NCBI GenBank assembly: GCA_965224215.1
Contig: CBDCYS010000028.1
Coordinates: forward strand, 166,589-230,588
Length of the DNA: 64,000 bases
Origin: CBDCYS01 sp965224215
GTDB taxonomy: Bacteria; Acidobacteriota; Terriglobia; Bryobacterales; UBA6623
Direction of reading: 5' to 3'
The position numbers and the translations under genes were made by a program. Shown here piece by piece: positions 17,129 through 26,798 of this stretch. Every line of letters starts with the position of its first letter. The stretch's first letter is position 1. The notes below the pieces were generated by a model, which saw only the letters and a program-made list of their open reading frames with translations, searched no databases and was not told the DNA's origin.

Positions 17129-18151
17129 CTACGGCATGTTGCCTTCAGCGCTCAGCATGATGCGATAGAGCCCCGTGCGCGCGGTCATGTAGAGGGTCTT
17201 TCCGTCGTCGCCCCAGGCAACATTCGCCGGCACTTGCTCGGGCTGAATCGTTCCCAAGTGCGTGCCGTCAGGCGAGAATACCCACACCCCGCCCGGGCCC
17301 GTGCCATACAAGTTGCCGTTCTTGTCGAGCTTGAGCCCGTCCGGAAGTCCCTCGACGGTTTCCGAGGTGACATCGTAGAACACGCGGCCGTTTTCCAGCT
17401 TGCCGTCAGCGGTCACGTCATAGGCCATCCATAGCTTTTTCGCGCTGTCCGAGTTGGCCACGTACAGGGTCTTCTCATCGGGCGAGAACCCTATCCCGTT
17501 AGGACGCGTCTGGTCCCGATTCAGCAGCTCCAGAGTCTTCTCATCTGGGCTCAGCCGGAAGATGCCGTTGAAATCGAGATCTCGTTCCGGGTCGTCCTCG
17601 AGCTTCGCCAGCCCGTAGGGAGGATCGGTGAAATAGAGCCAGCCGTCGGACTTGTAGACCAGGTCATTCGGACTATTGAGCCGCTTGCCCTCGTACTTGT
17701 CGACGACGGTCTCTCGTTCGCCTTCTTTCGGCAATGGGAGCCGCGAGATTTGCCGCTTGCCGTGTTCGGCAATCATTAGACGGCCCTGGGAGTCGAGCGT
17801 CAAACCGTTCGATCCAACACCGCCCTCGAACACCGGCTTGATGAAGGGCATGACCGACCCGCCCGGGGTCCATTGATAGATCGCGTTGCCGCGCACATCG
17901 CTGAACAGCAGGTACGGTCCACCTTCACGCACCCAAATCGGACCCTCGGTAAAGACCATTCCGTCACCAAGTTTTTCGATCTTGTAGTCAGCCGGCACGA
18001 TGGCGTCAAACGCAGGGTCAACGCGCAGTATGGTGCCTACCCCGTGATCGGTTGCTTGGGGCGAGTCGCTTTCGGGCGGGGCCTCCGCGCCTCCGCAAGC
18101 GGATAAGGCGGCCATGGCCACCGACAATAGGACAATGTGAAGTTTTCTCAT
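17129..18151 (-). CDS. SMP-30/gluconolactonase-like lipoprotein
   Basis: From ATG 18151 the protein starts with a lipoprotein signal (MRKLHIVLLSVAMAALSAC, lipobox LSAC), so it should be anchored in the envelope. The rest is a six-bladed beta-propeller of the SMP-30/gluconolaconase/LRE family: FTEGPIWVREGGPYLLFSDV, SNGLTLDSQGRLMIAEHG, RLNSPNDLVYKSDGWLYFTD, RPNGIGFSPDEKTLYVANSD and LPDGLKLDKNGNLYGTG carry the Glu, Asn and Asp metal-ligand positions. It likely hydrolyses a sugar lactone, substrate unknown. Its neighbour on the same strand is the ThuA-like gene (gap about 115 bases), consistent with carbohydrate catabolism. Confidence 0.9.
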   Translation of the reverse strand: MRKLHIVLLSVAMAALSACGGAEAPPESDSPQATDHGVGTILRVDPAFDAIVPADYKIEKLGDGMVFTEGPIWVREGGPYLLFSDVRGNAIYQWTPGGSVMPFIKPVFEGGVGSNGLTLDSQGRLMIAEHGKRQISRLPLPKEGERETVVDKYEGKRLNSPNDLVYKSDGWLYFTDPPYGLAKLEDDPERDLDFNGIFRLSPDEKTLELLNRDQTRPNGIGFSPDEKTLYVANSDSAKKLWMAYDVTADGKLENGRVFYDVTSETVEGLPDGLKLDKNGNLYGTGPGGVWVFSPDGTHLGTIQPEQVPANVAWGDDGKTLYMTARTGLYRIMLSAEGNMP

Positions 18152-18265
18152 AACGGCTCCGGGTGAGAACTGAAAGTCGAACAGTCGATCCATAAGTTAG
18201 AGGCAAAGCAGCCGGAATGTCTAGCGCGGTGTCGCAGCGCCTTCTCTTGCCGCTGCTCATCCCGG

Positions 18266-19219
18266 CTACTTGCGCTGGGATTCCGCCTGAAACTCGGCGA
18301 GCATCCGCTTGACGCTTTCGCGATCGAAGTCCGCCGGCGGATCAAAGTCTTGATTGGCTTCCAACTCTTCTAGCGTCGGGGTGCGGGAAGACACTCCGCC
18401 AGCGGGCACCTCGACACCGGCCGACCAGACGATAGCGTTCAGCACGAGTTTGCGGAAGTCATCGTGGCCCCAGTTCCAGTGCGTGTGTCCGCCCGTGAAG
18501 CCGAAGCCGCGTCCCCCGTCGGGGCGCTTGCGGGCCCAGGCTTCCACCTCGGGCATTCCCTTGCGGGCGAACACGGCCGGATTGCCGCCCCGTATCGAGG
18601 ACTCCTTTTTGCGCGTGCTCTCGGGCGGGATAGCGCTGAGGATCGGAACGACGCCTTCCATCGATTCACGAAAACGCATGTGGAAGTACCACTCATCGTT
18701 GATCGTGAACGGCTTGACCCCGCGAGTGGCCGGGTGGTCCTTAGCCAGCTGCGGCTGCTTCATTGTCCAGTGCGGATTCACCGACCAGAACGTTTCGAAA
18801 TAACCGCCGATCCAATCGAGCAGGTAGTTGCCCGGCTTGCCTTTGGGCACTTCGACGGCGTAGTGAAGGCCCACCAGTCCGACGCCCTTTTTCATCAAGC
18901 GGTCGACTTCTTCCAAGCGGGTATTGACGGGGTGCGTGTCACCGCCGTTCATGTAGAGCACAATTGAGTCGGCGTCTTCGAGAGCCTTCGGGTCATCTGG
19001 CCAGCCGCCGCGATAGACGAGCGTCTCGATCTCAGGGACGTTCGCGTCCAAGGCGCGCTTGAGCAGCAAGCAGCCGGCGTTAAATTCGTGACCGGCGTAG
19101 CCGTGGCTCTTGGTGCCGGCGATGATGACGATCTTTTTCTTAGGCCCGTCCGCGGCGTCCCCAAGCAGCGGTGCCGATAGGAAAGCGGCAAAGAGATTCA
19201 GCAGCACAAACCAGCGCAT
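18266..19219 (-). CDS. ThuA domain-containing secreted protein
   Basis: Start ATG 19219 gives a signal peptide (MRWFVLLNLFAAFLSAPLL). The ThuA fold (class I glutamine-amidotransferase-like) is seen in KIVIIAGTKSHGYAGHEFNA, SIVLYMNGGDTHP, GVGLVGLHYAVEVPKG and the C-terminal GFGFTGGHTHWNWGHDDFRK. The extended Ile/Asp-rich middle (FTINDEWYFHMRF) is typical of planctomycete and acidobacterial secreted ThuA proteins, which accompany sugar degradation genes. The ORF could extend 16 codons upstream, but that would precede the signal peptide. The catalytic role is unproven for the family. Confidence 0.9.
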   Translation of the reverse strand: MRWFVLLNLFAAFLSAPLLGDAADGPKKKIVIIAGTKSHGYAGHEFNAGCLLLKRALDANVPEIETLVYRGGWPDDPKALEDADSIVLYMNGGDTHPVNTRLEEVDRLMKKGVGLVGLHYAVEVPKGKPGNYLLDWIGGYFETFWSVNPHWTMKQPQLAKDHPATRGVKPFTINDEWYFHMRFRESMEGVVPILSAIPPESTRKKESSIRGGNPAVFARKGMPEVEAWARKRPDGGRGFGFTGGHTHWNWGHDDFRKLVLNAIVWSAGVEVPAGGVSSRTPTLEELEANQDFDPPADFDRESVKRMLAEFQAESQRK

Positions 19220-19460
19220 CGGGTACGCTTCCTTTTGCTTGAGCATATCGACGACGGACTTGAGCATAGTAACGACTGGCCTGAGCAGGTTAACGACTTG
19301 GCCATCTTAGCGCCTGGCCGTATGAAGTTCAAACCGGCTCCGGGAGATTTGCCGCCGGGTTGCCAGCCAAGGCTTAGCGGTGGGTTGGACCCGAGTGTCC
19401 TATAATGGTCCGCTCTCCAACGGTAAGGCTCGCCGGAGTCCAAGCGAGAAAGGAACAGCC

Positions 19461-19766
19461 ATGATTGACGTGATTGCCTCCATCAGAGTGAAGGACGGAC
19501 ACGTAGAAGAGTTCATCGAGAAATTCAAAGCCAACGTCCCCGCCGTACTGGCTGAGGAAGGCTGCATCCACTACTATCCAACGATAGACGCGGATGCCGA
19601 AACGGCTGCGCAAGTGTTGGACGCCCAGATCGTCACCATCGTGGAGCAATGGGAGAGTCTCGAAGCCCTGCGGGCACACTCGATCGCCCCCCACATGAGT
19701 CGCTTTCGCGAGGGCGTTAAGAACATCGTGGAGGGGACGACCCTCAAAGTGTTGCAAAAGGCCTAA
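19461..19766 (+). CDS. Putative quinol monooxygenase (ABM / YgiN-like)
   Basis: 101 aa from ATG 19461, preceded by a good ribosome site (AAAGGAA, 7-bp spacing). The antibiotic-biosynthesis monooxygenase fold is visible: IDVIASIRVKDGHVEEFIEK, EEGCIHYYPTID, and IVEQWESLEALRAHSIAPHM with the conserved W and H positions. The upstream 27 codons of the open frame are not homologous and are ignored. Proteins of this family are small dimers that oxidise quinols or related molecules without cofactors. Confidence 0.88.
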   Translation: MIDVIASIRVKDGHVEEFIEKFKANVPAVLAEEGCIHYYPTIDADAETAAQVLDAQIVTIVEQWESLEALRAHSIAPHMSRFREGVKNIVEGTTLKVLQKA

Positions 19767-19854
19767 CCATAGGCAGTCGACTTTTGCAATTTCGCCCGCG
19801 CGGCTGTGGCGCTTCTGACGTCAGACCTTGTTTCTGGCGAGTAGCCGGCCTTGG

Positions 19855-20103
19855 TTAGTTGACTCTGCGGTAGAGCTCCCTTGGAATGGATAGTTGTAGC
19901 GGCGAGGGATCGGGGACAACGTTTTCGGCGGGCGGGTTGATCTTGGCGGCGGCTCGCCTTTTCTCGCCTTCCTTGCGTCTGCTCACCCGCGCGGCCTGAC
20001 GGTATTCGTAGCCTGCTAGACGATCCCGGATCCAGGCCCGGCGCTGGGCAACCGTCATCTTGGGCTCAGGCAGGCTGAGCTGCAGCGGTGCGCGTTTCTT
20101 CAT
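19855..20103 (-). CDS. Small basic hypothetical protein
   Basis: 82 aa, rich in Arg and Lys, with MTVAQRRAWIRDRLAGYEYR as a likely helix and symmetric short segments PLQLSLPE and PLQLSIPRE near the two ends. It begins with ATG 20103. No family recognised. The composition is plausible for a small DNA- or RNA-associated protein, but the frame could also be fortuitous. Confidence 0.45.
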   Translation of the reverse strand: MKKRAPLQLSLPEPKMTVAQRRAWIRDRLAGYEYRQAARVSRRKEGEKRRAAAKINPPAENVVPDPSPLQLSIPRELYRRVN

Positions 20104-20415
20104 GTCAGGAAGCTGCCGACATCACCATCTTACCCTTCTCGCGCACCTGGCAGTCAGCATGTCGGCTTGCTCTTCATCTGACGCTGCTTCGCGGCTACCG
20201 AGAAACCTGAGCAAGGATCTCGGCGACCTCGGCGACCGAAAAGGTGACGCTCGCCGGGCCGGTGTCGTAGGATTATAGGAGGGCTCTGGCCGATTCCAGG
20301 CACTCACGTGAGGCAAGCTGCCGTGGCCTGTTGTGGCAGCGCAATCCGCAGGTTGAGCTAGCTTGAATTGCAGAGCCGCAGCTGCTAAACCGATCGTACA
20401 AAAAGGAGCTAATCG

Positions 20416-21447
20416 ATGGATCGTCGTACTTTCATAGCCGGAGCACTCGTCCCACTAGCCGCTTCCGGGGCCGTATGGCCTAGTGGCCGAAAAGTCAGAA
20501 TCGGCTTTCTCGGCGGCAGTCACTCGCACGCCTCAGGCAAGGTCAAGCTGGCTTTGAATTCTTCAGAGTTTGAAATCGTCGGGATGTGGGAAGAGGATGC
20601 CGGCTTGAAAGAGAAGTACTCGAGAATGGGCGTGCGCTTGGTCTCGCTCGAGGAGCTGCTGGGCGACCCCTCGATCGACGTCATCGCTGTTGAATCCGCC
20701 GTTCGCGATCATGCTCGTCACGGGCTCTTGGTGCTCAAGGCCGGCAAGCACCTTCATTTGGAAAAGCCACCAGCTCTCGACGTCGAATCCTTCCGCGAGA
20801 TGCAAGACCTGGCCGCAAGCAAGAAACTTGTTCTCCAAATGGGCTACATGTGGCGTCATCATCCCGGCATCAACCTCATGCTGGAAGCCGCTCGCAAAGG
20901 CTGGATGGGCGACATCTACCTCGTCAAAGCGGAGATCAACAAGACGCTTGGCGGCGACCGGCGGCCTGCTTGGGCAGAGTTTCGAGGCGGTCAGATGTTT
21001 GAACTCGGACCCCACGTTATCGATCCTATGATCCGCCTGATGGGGCGGCCCGACCGCGTAACGCCTTTCCTTAAGAAGCACGGGAAATTCGCTGATAATA
21101 TGGCGGATAACACAGTGGCCATGTTCGAGTTTCCCGGCGCGTTGGGTATTGTCATCGGGACGGCGCTGCAACCCAATTCCAGCCGCTACCGCTCCTTCAC
21201 TGTCTATGGAACGCTGGGAACGGCAACCCTGAAGCCGATCGAAAGCCCGGTTCTCGAAATGGATCTCGCCAAAGCGGCGGGGCCCTATCCGAAGGGGCCG
21301 CACATGGTCGAACTGCCGGAATACCAGCGCTATGAGGATGATCTTGTCGAGCTGGCCGCTGCCGTCCGGGGCGATAAGCCCATTGCGGTGACGCAGCGGG
21401 AAGATCTCATGGTGCAAGAGGCGCTGATCATGGCGTCAGGGATGTAA
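20416..21447 (+). CDS. Gfo/Idh/MocA-family oxidoreductase
   Basis: 343 aa; ribosome site AAGGAG 7 bases before ATG 20416. The N-terminus MDRRTFIAGALVPLAASGAV resembles a twin-arginine signal, common in acidobacterial members. The NAD(P)-binding Rossmann part is VRIGFLGGSHSHASG; the catalytic Lys lies in HLHLEKPPALD; C-terminal residues include MFELGPHVIDPMIRLMG. It probably oxidises or epimerises a sugar derivative outside the cytoplasm. The next gene (DUF1501) follows after 28 bases on the same strand and also has a twin-arginine signal, suggesting one operon. Confidence 0.92.
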   Translation: MDRRTFIAGALVPLAASGAVWPSGRKVRIGFLGGSHSHASGKVKLALNSSEFEIVGMWEEDAGLKEKYSRMGVRLVSLEELLGDPSIDVIAVESAVRDHARHGLLVLKAGKHLHLEKPPALDVESFREMQDLAASKKLVLQMGYMWRHHPGINLMLEAARKGWMGDIYLVKAEINKTLGGDRRPAWAEFRGGQMFELGPHVIDPMIRLMGRPDRVTPFLKKHGKFADNMADNTVAMFEFPGALGIVIGTALQPNSSRYRSFTVYGTLGTATLKPIESPVLEMDLAKAAGPYPKGPHMVELPEYQRYEDDLVELAAAVRGDKPIAVTQREDLMVQEALIMASGM

Positions 21448-21475
21448 GCAGCCTATTGCGGCGCGAACTGATTAT

Positions 21476-22984
21476 ATGAAACGTAGTAACCAGTGCCTTT
21501 CCGAGCAACGGCCGTTCGGCACTGACGGTCTCATGCCCCGGGCACTTATGCGTCAAGGGATGGACCGGCGGCAGTTCCTCTGGAATTCCGGCGGTGGCCT
21601 GGGCGGCATCGCGCTGGCTCAACTACTGGGACAGTCGGGCGCGATTGCGGGGACGGCGGGACCGCGTCCGGAATTCAACGGCGGGTTGCATCATCCGGCG
21701 AAAGCGAAACGGGTCGTGCAGCTCTTTATGTCTGGAGCCGCCAGCCAATGCGACACGTTTGACTACAAACCGCGACTGATCAAACGCAATGGCATGAAGT
21801 TTGATCCGGGCGGCAAGGTCGAGCTGTTCCAAAGCGAAGCCGGCCCGGTGATGAAGAGTCCCTGGGATTGGAAGCAGTACGGTGAGAGCGGCAAGTGGAT
21901 GAGCGACTTGGTGCCGCATCTGGCGGGCTGCGTCGATGACATGGCTTTCCTGCCGTCGATGATCTCGAAGTCAAACGTTCACGGTCCGGCGACGTTCATG
22001 CAGAACACGGGCTTTGTGATCCCAGGCTTTCCAAGCATGGGAGCCTGGATCACTTATGGGCTGGGCAGCATGAGCGATGATCTACCGTCGTTCGTGGTTT
22101 TGCCCGACCTTCGCGGCTTCGCACCCAACGGCCCGGCCAATCACTCGGCGGGATTCTTGCCCGCCCAGCATCAGGGAACGCTGATTCGAGTCGGACGCCC
22201 GAATCCGATACACGACCTGTTTCCTCCTGAGTCAGCCAAGTTCATTACCTCGGCCAGCGAAACAGAGAGTCTCGAGGTCTTGGAGAAACTCAATCGCGCG
22301 CACATGGCTGACAGGGAAGGGGACTCGCGGCTCGAGGCGCGCATCAAGTCCTATGAGATGGCGGCTAAGCTGCAAGTCAGCGCGCCCGAAGTGCTCGACA
22401 TCACGGGCGAGTCGGAAGCAACCCGGAAGCTTTATGGGCTGGACGAGGAGATCACTGAAGACTTCGGCCGGCGCTGTTTGGCCGCGCGCCGCCTGCTCGA
22501 ACGAGGAGTGCGGTTCGTCCAGGTCTGGAGCGGCGCCGATAACGGCTTCCCGCGCCGCAACTGGGACAGCCACGAAGACCTCGTCAAGGATCATGGCGGC
22601 ATGGGCAAGAGCATGGACAAGCCCGCAGCCGCGTTGATCAAAGACCTCAAAGCCCGCAGTCTGCTCGAAGACACGATTGTCTATTGGACGACCGAGTTCG
22701 GCCGCATGCCTTGCAGCCAGGGTGTGAAGGGCCGCGACCACAACCCCTTCTGCTTCACGAGCTGGCTGGCCGGCGGAGGCGTCAGTGGCGGCACGATTTA
22801 CGGCTCCAGCGATGAGTGGTCCTACCAACCAGCCGAGCACCCGATCTATTGCTACGACGTTCACGCAACGGTTTTGCATTTGCTCGGGATCGATCACAAA
22901 CGGCTGACGTTCCGCCACAACGGCATCGACCGGCGACTGACCGATGTTCACGGGAATGTGATCGACGAGATCACGACGTCGTGA
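21476..22984 (+). CDS. DUF1501 family protein
   Basis: 502 aa. A twin-arginine signal (MDRRQFLWNSGGGLGGIALA) begins at residue 29, so the start may be that Met (21560). The sulfatase-like DUF1501 fold is visible in VQLFMSGAASQCDTFDYKP, FLPSMISKSNVHGPATFMQN, WTTEFGRMPCSQGVKGRDHN and YDVHATVLHLLGIDHKRLTF. In Planctomycetota and Acidobacteriota these proteins are usually paired with DUF1549/DUF1553 (PSD1/PSCyt) proteins; none is in the window. Its function is unknown, probably exported hydrolase-like. It follows the Gfo/Idh gene after 28 bases. Confidence 0.92.
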   Translation: MKRSNQCLSEQRPFGTDGLMPRALMRQGMDRRQFLWNSGGGLGGIALAQLLGQSGAIAGTAGPRPEFNGGLHHPAKAKRVVQLFMSGAASQCDTFDYKPRLIKRNGMKFDPGGKVELFQSEAGPVMKSPWDWKQYGESGKWMSDLVPHLAGCVDDMAFLPSMISKSNVHGPATFMQNTGFVIPGFPSMGAWITYGLGSMSDDLPSFVVLPDLRGFAPNGPANHSAGFLPAQHQGTLIRVGRPNPIHDLFPPESAKFITSASETESLEVLEKLNRAHMADREGDSRLEARIKSYEMAAKLQVSAPEVLDITGESEATRKLYGLDEEITEDFGRRCLAARRLLERGVRFVQVWSGADNGFPRRNWDSHEDLVKDHGGMGKSMDKPAAALIKDLKARSLLEDTIVYWTTEFGRMPCSQGVKGRDHNPFCFTSWLAGGGVSGGTIYGSSDEWSYQPAEHPIYCYDVHATVLHLLGIDHKRLTFRHNGIDRRLTDVHGNVIDEITTS

Positions 22985-23030
22985 GGTTGAGCCGCGTTGC
23001 AGCGGCTGGGTGTTGCCAAGCCCGTTGCTC

Positions 23031-23212
23031 TAACCCGCATTTCTCACCGGCTGACGGGCCAAGCACATGACAGGCCCGCCATTACTTCGTTGCGCTTGCT
23101 CGCCGTGCTCAACGTACTGTCCGAGTACGCCTCCGCTCGTCAAGCGGCGGGCCTCGTACTGACAGGCCTCTCATGCACTTTGCCTCGCCACCCGATGAGA
23201 AATGCGGGTTAA
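23031..23212. repeat. Dispersed palindromic repeat, long form
   Basis: A perfect 16-bp inverted repeat (TAACCCGCATTTCTCA at 23031-23046, its complement at 23197-23212) flanks about 150 bases with nested inverted pieces around AACGTACTGTCC. A shorter relative lacking the centre lies at 33136-33194. No ORF of note; it looks like a MITE or REP-type element. Confidence 0.7.
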
Positions 23213-23332
23213 TAGGTGATCCACGCAACCGGCGAAGATTTGTGAGCAGGCAATTTCAGGTCCTCCCTTATCGGCAACCGCAATCAACCGGTTTCTGTAT
23301 GACTGGCACGGAACACACTGGGTTGATTGGTA

Positions 23333-25132
23333 CCTGAATTATGCACTGCCGGTGCACCTGGTGAGGGCTGAGCCGCCAGGAACCATTTGGGGACCCCCGA
23401 AAACATGGGGTAAAAAGGTAGGCTGGCAAAGATTTCAGCTTCGCCAGTCAACCCCAAGGAGGTCACCCAAATGGTTACCAAACGAAAACAGCATAGCTCC
23501 CGAAGGCCCGTCAAACAAGGCCCCGGCGCGAGGGCCCCGCGGCCCAATAAAATCGGGGCTGCCACGCCCTATCACTTCCGTGGCAAGAATCTGACTCCCT
23601 ACGGCGGCTTGCTGCCCGTCGCCACCCTGCTCGAAAAACTCGGTTTCCAAGCGCTGCTGGAAGAAACCCTCACGACCAAACGGATCACCCGAGCCATGAG
23701 CCCCTACCAGTTCGTGCTGGCCCTCGTGCTCGGCCTCTATGTCGGCTTTGCGCGGCTCAACCAACTCCGCTTCATCGCTCGCGACCCCATCCTGACCGGC
23801 ATCTTGCAAGTGACGCGTCTGCCGCCGCAGTCCACGCTGTGGCGCTTTCTGGCCTCGCTGCACCTCAACGTGGCGAAGCAGATCCTTTCCATTCAGCGCC
23901 AGCTGCGGGAACGAGTCTGGGCCGCGGCCCACGTGAAGTTGGAGACGGTGACGCTGGACACCGACACCACCGTGCATACCCTCTACGGCCGCCAGATGGG
24001 CGGGCGCAAGAGCTACAACCCCAAGAACAAGGGCAAGCGCAGCTACCAGCCGATACTGACCTTCCTGGCCGAGACGCGCGAATACCTGATGGGCGGGTTG
24101 CGCAACGGCGACCGGCCCACGGGCCGACAGATCGCCGCCCACCTCGAGAGCGCTTTCCGGACTTTGCCGGGCGGCGTGAAGAAAATCCTGGCGCGGGCCG
24201 ATTCCGGCTTTTATTGCTGGGAGGCGGTGGAGGCCTATGAAAAGGCGGCTTGTCAGTTCGTCATCGTGGCGCGCAAAACGCGGCGCCTGGTCGAGCGCTT
24301 GCAGCAAGCAGAATGGAAACCCTCTCCCCGCTCCGACGCGGACGCGGAATGCGAATTCCTCTACCAACCGCAAGGCTGGGCGCGGGCCTGCCGTTTCCTG
24401 GCGCTGCGTTACGAAAACGAACCCAAGGCCGGCGCGGCCGAGCAATACCAGTTGTTCGCCACCAGCGCTTACACCTACCGCGTGTTTGTCACCAATCTGG
24501 CCGAGCCGATCGCGGCGGTGGTGTGGTTTTACAATCAGCGCGCCGGAGCCGAGAACCTGATCAAGGAGGCCAACAACGACGCCGGGCTGGCGGCCCATCC
24601 CTCGCGCCGCTTTGACATGAACCGCAATCACTTTCAGTTGGCCATGCTGGCCTACAATCTCAACTGCTGGCTGCTGCTGTTCAACCGCGAAGCCCAGGCC
24701 AGCGTGGAGACGCTGCGGCACACCACCCTGGCGACGGCGCGGCTGCGTTTTCTGTTCGTGGCGGCCAAGATCTGGCGGCACGCCGGCAGAACGGGTGTCA
24801 GCTACAGCGATCATTATCAGGAAAAGGGCCTGTTTGAACGGCTGATGCGACGGCTGCGGGCGATGGGGCCGCCGGGATCGAGCTTGGCGCCGGTGGTGGA
24901 GGGTGCGCTGAGCTGAGGGGCACTCCATGCATAAAATTTCATGCACTCGCCGCAACGTACTGGGAACACGCCGCTTGCCAGCCCGCTTTTGCCCTGCCGG
25001 GATCAGGAGGCGGCTCAAACGGGGAGGGAAACAGCAGAAAAGACGACTTGCGAAATCACTGAGTTGACACGAGTGCCGCTATCGCCACAACTCCATCGAC
25101 GATGGCTACGCCGAATCTGTGCATAATTCAGG
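23333..25132 (+). mobile_element. IS1380-family element, copy 2 (complete, 1800 bp)
   Basis: Terminal 14-bp inverted repeats CCTGAATTATGCAC / GTGCATAATTCAGG bound a single intact transposase. The flanks are TGGTA on the left and TGATA on the right, one base short of a perfect 5-bp target duplication. The last 190 bases after the transposase contain a near-palindrome around TGCATAAAATTTCATGCA. It lies between the palindromic repeat and a sulfatase gene that starts 28 bases after the element. Confidence 0.93.
23471..24916 (+). CDS. IS1380-family transposase (intact)
   Basis: 481 aa, the full family length. The basic N-terminus (MVTKRKQHSSRRPVKQGPG) is followed by the DDE core: Asp in ETVTLDTDTTVHTLYGRQ, then GRKSYNPKNKGKRSYQPILT, Asp in ILARADSGFYCWEAVEAYEK, and Glu in NQRAGAENLIKEANND. 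A ribosome site AAGGAGG precedes ATG 23471 by about 10 bases. It appears identical in protein sequence to the copy at 29240-30685, suggesting recent transposition. Confidence 0.95.
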   Translation: MVTKRKQHSSRRPVKQGPGARAPRPNKIGAATPYHFRGKNLTPYGGLLPVATLLEKLGFQALLEETLTTKRITRAMSPYQFVLALVLGLYVGFARLNQLRFIARDPILTGILQVTRLPPQSTLWRFLASLHLNVAKQILSIQRQLRERVWAAAHVKLETVTLDTDTTVHTLYGRQMGGRKSYNPKNKGKRSYQPILTFLAETREYLMGGLRNGDRPTGRQIAAHLESAFRTLPGGVKKILARADSGFYCWEAVEAYEKAACQFVIVARKTRRLVERLQQAEWKPSPRSDADAECEFLYQPQGWARACRFLALRYENEPKAGAAEQYQLFATSAYTYRVFVTNLAEPIAAVVWFYNQRAGAENLIKEANNDAGLAAHPSRRFDMNRNHFQLAMLAYNLNCWLLLFNREAQASVETLRHTTLATARLRFLFVAAKIWRHAGRTGVSYSDHYQEKGLFERLMRRLRAMGPPGSSLAPVVEGALS

Positions 25133-25159
25133 TGATAGCAAGATCCAGCGGATCCGCCG

Positions 25160-26599
25160 ATGAAACTACATCTAGTCTTCTTCTTACTCTTCGCCGCCTT
25201 GCGGGCTTTCCCCGCCGGTGACAAACCCAACGTCTTGTTCATCGCCGTCGACGACCTCAACAACGATCTTGCGACCTACGGCCACCCTCTCGTCAAATCT
25301 CCGGGCATTGACCGCTTGGCTCGCGCTGGCATTCAGTTCGATCAAGCCTATTGCCAATACCCGGTTTGCAATCCCAGCCGGGGCGTCCTTCATGACCGGG
25401 CTCTACCCGGACCAGACCCGTGTCCGCAACAACGCGGTCTTGTTTCGTGACACGATTCCGGATGTGGAGACGCTGCCTCAGATGTTTCGCCGCAACGGCT
25501 ACTACTCTGCCCGGGTCGGCAAGATCTATCACTACGGCGTTCCGCGTCAGATCGGGACCAATGGCCTCGATGATCCTGCTTCCTGGGACGAAGTGGTCAA
25601 TCCCCGTGGCCGAGACAAAGCGAACGAGTCGTTGATCAACACCCTCGATCCCAAGGGCAACCTTGGCGGGACCCTCAGTTGGATGGCGGACGGAGGTGAC
25701 GACCAGGACCAGACCGATGGCATCGGCGCCACGGAGTGCATCGCCTGCTAGAGAAAAACAAAGACAAGCCGTTCTTTATCGCGATGGGCTTCTATCGCCC
25801 GCATACTCCGTACGTGGCGCCTCGGAAGTATTTTCAGATGTATCCGTTGCGAATGATCCGGCTCCCGATCGAGCCGCTCAATGACCTGGTCGATTTGCCG
25901 CACTCGGCCTGGGTCGACCGTCCGTATCAACTCGCCATGACGGAGGAGACGCAGCGGGAGGTGCTGCAAGCCTACTACGTGTCGATAACGTTTATGGACG
26001 CGCAACTCAATCGCATTCTCGATGCCCTGGATCGCCTTGGCCTGCGGGATAACACAATCATCGTCTTTGTCTCCGATCACGGCTATCACATGGGTGAGCA
26101 CAAGTTGTGGCAGAAGACAACTCTGTTTGAGAACTCCGGCCGGGTGCCTCTGGTTATCTCGGTGCCTGAATTCAAGAGGACCGCCGGCCTGCGGACCAAA
26201 GCTGTGGCGGAACTTGTCGACCTTTTCCCGACGCTCGCTGATCTGTGTGGCCTCGAGCCTCCGAAACACCTGGTAGGCCGCAGCCTGCGGCCGCAACTCG
26301 AAAACCCGGCGGATATCGGAAACAGCGCGGCCCTGACGACCTTCGATACGCGCGACCGCGTGAACCGAGAGGACCCATTGCGCCCAAGGGCGGTGGGTTA
26401 CAGCCTCCGCACCAATCGCTGGCGCTACACCGAGTGGGGCGAAGACGGCAAGCCCGGCGCGGAGCTTTACGACCACTGGAACGACCCCAAGGAATATGTC
26501 AACCGCGCCTTGGCGCCGAGTTCTCAACCCGTAGTTGCGGAGATGAAGGACCGGCTGAAGAGGCGTATCCAGCGGGCGACAAAGAAGCCGAACTTCTAA
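25160..26599 (+). pseudogene. Arylsulfatase/iduronate-2-sulfatase-like protein with two frameshifts
   Basis: The reconstructed protein begins with a signal peptide (MKLHLVFFLLFAALRAFPAG) and the sulfatase entry KPNVLFIAVDDLNNDL. The formylglycine site is C-N-P-S-R (QYPVCNPSR); directly after it an extra G (run of four G near 25380) shifts the frame to ASFMTGLYPDQTRVRNN. A second shift near 25733 precedes RLLEKNKDKPFFIAMGFYRP, continuing to HGYHMGEHKLWQKTTLFENS and the C-terminus. Both shifts are single-base. If they are assembly errors the enzyme would be a normal secreted sulfatase needing maturation by a formylglycine-generating enzyme, which is not in the window. Confidence 0.88.
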
Positions 26600-26798
26600 T
26601 CGCTTGCTTCAGCGCGCTGAAGAGCATTGATGACCTACGGAAGTTAGTCAGTGGTGCTCTTGGGACTAGTCCTATTCCTGTGACGCTCTTGTGGCGACCA
26701 GACGCGACGGTTATCCGCCAAGCTGAAAAGACACTACACCGGCAACCCCGACAGGCATGACCCGTGGAGCGCCGGTGTGCAGCAAGAAAAGGACCAGT

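Noticed and set aside
16992..17165. Possible short gene around the 21-bp repeats (KGTKLAKKGTKHAK)
   Set aside because: It would run into the 3' end of the SMP-30 gene on the opposite strand and has no start signal; kept only as a repeat.
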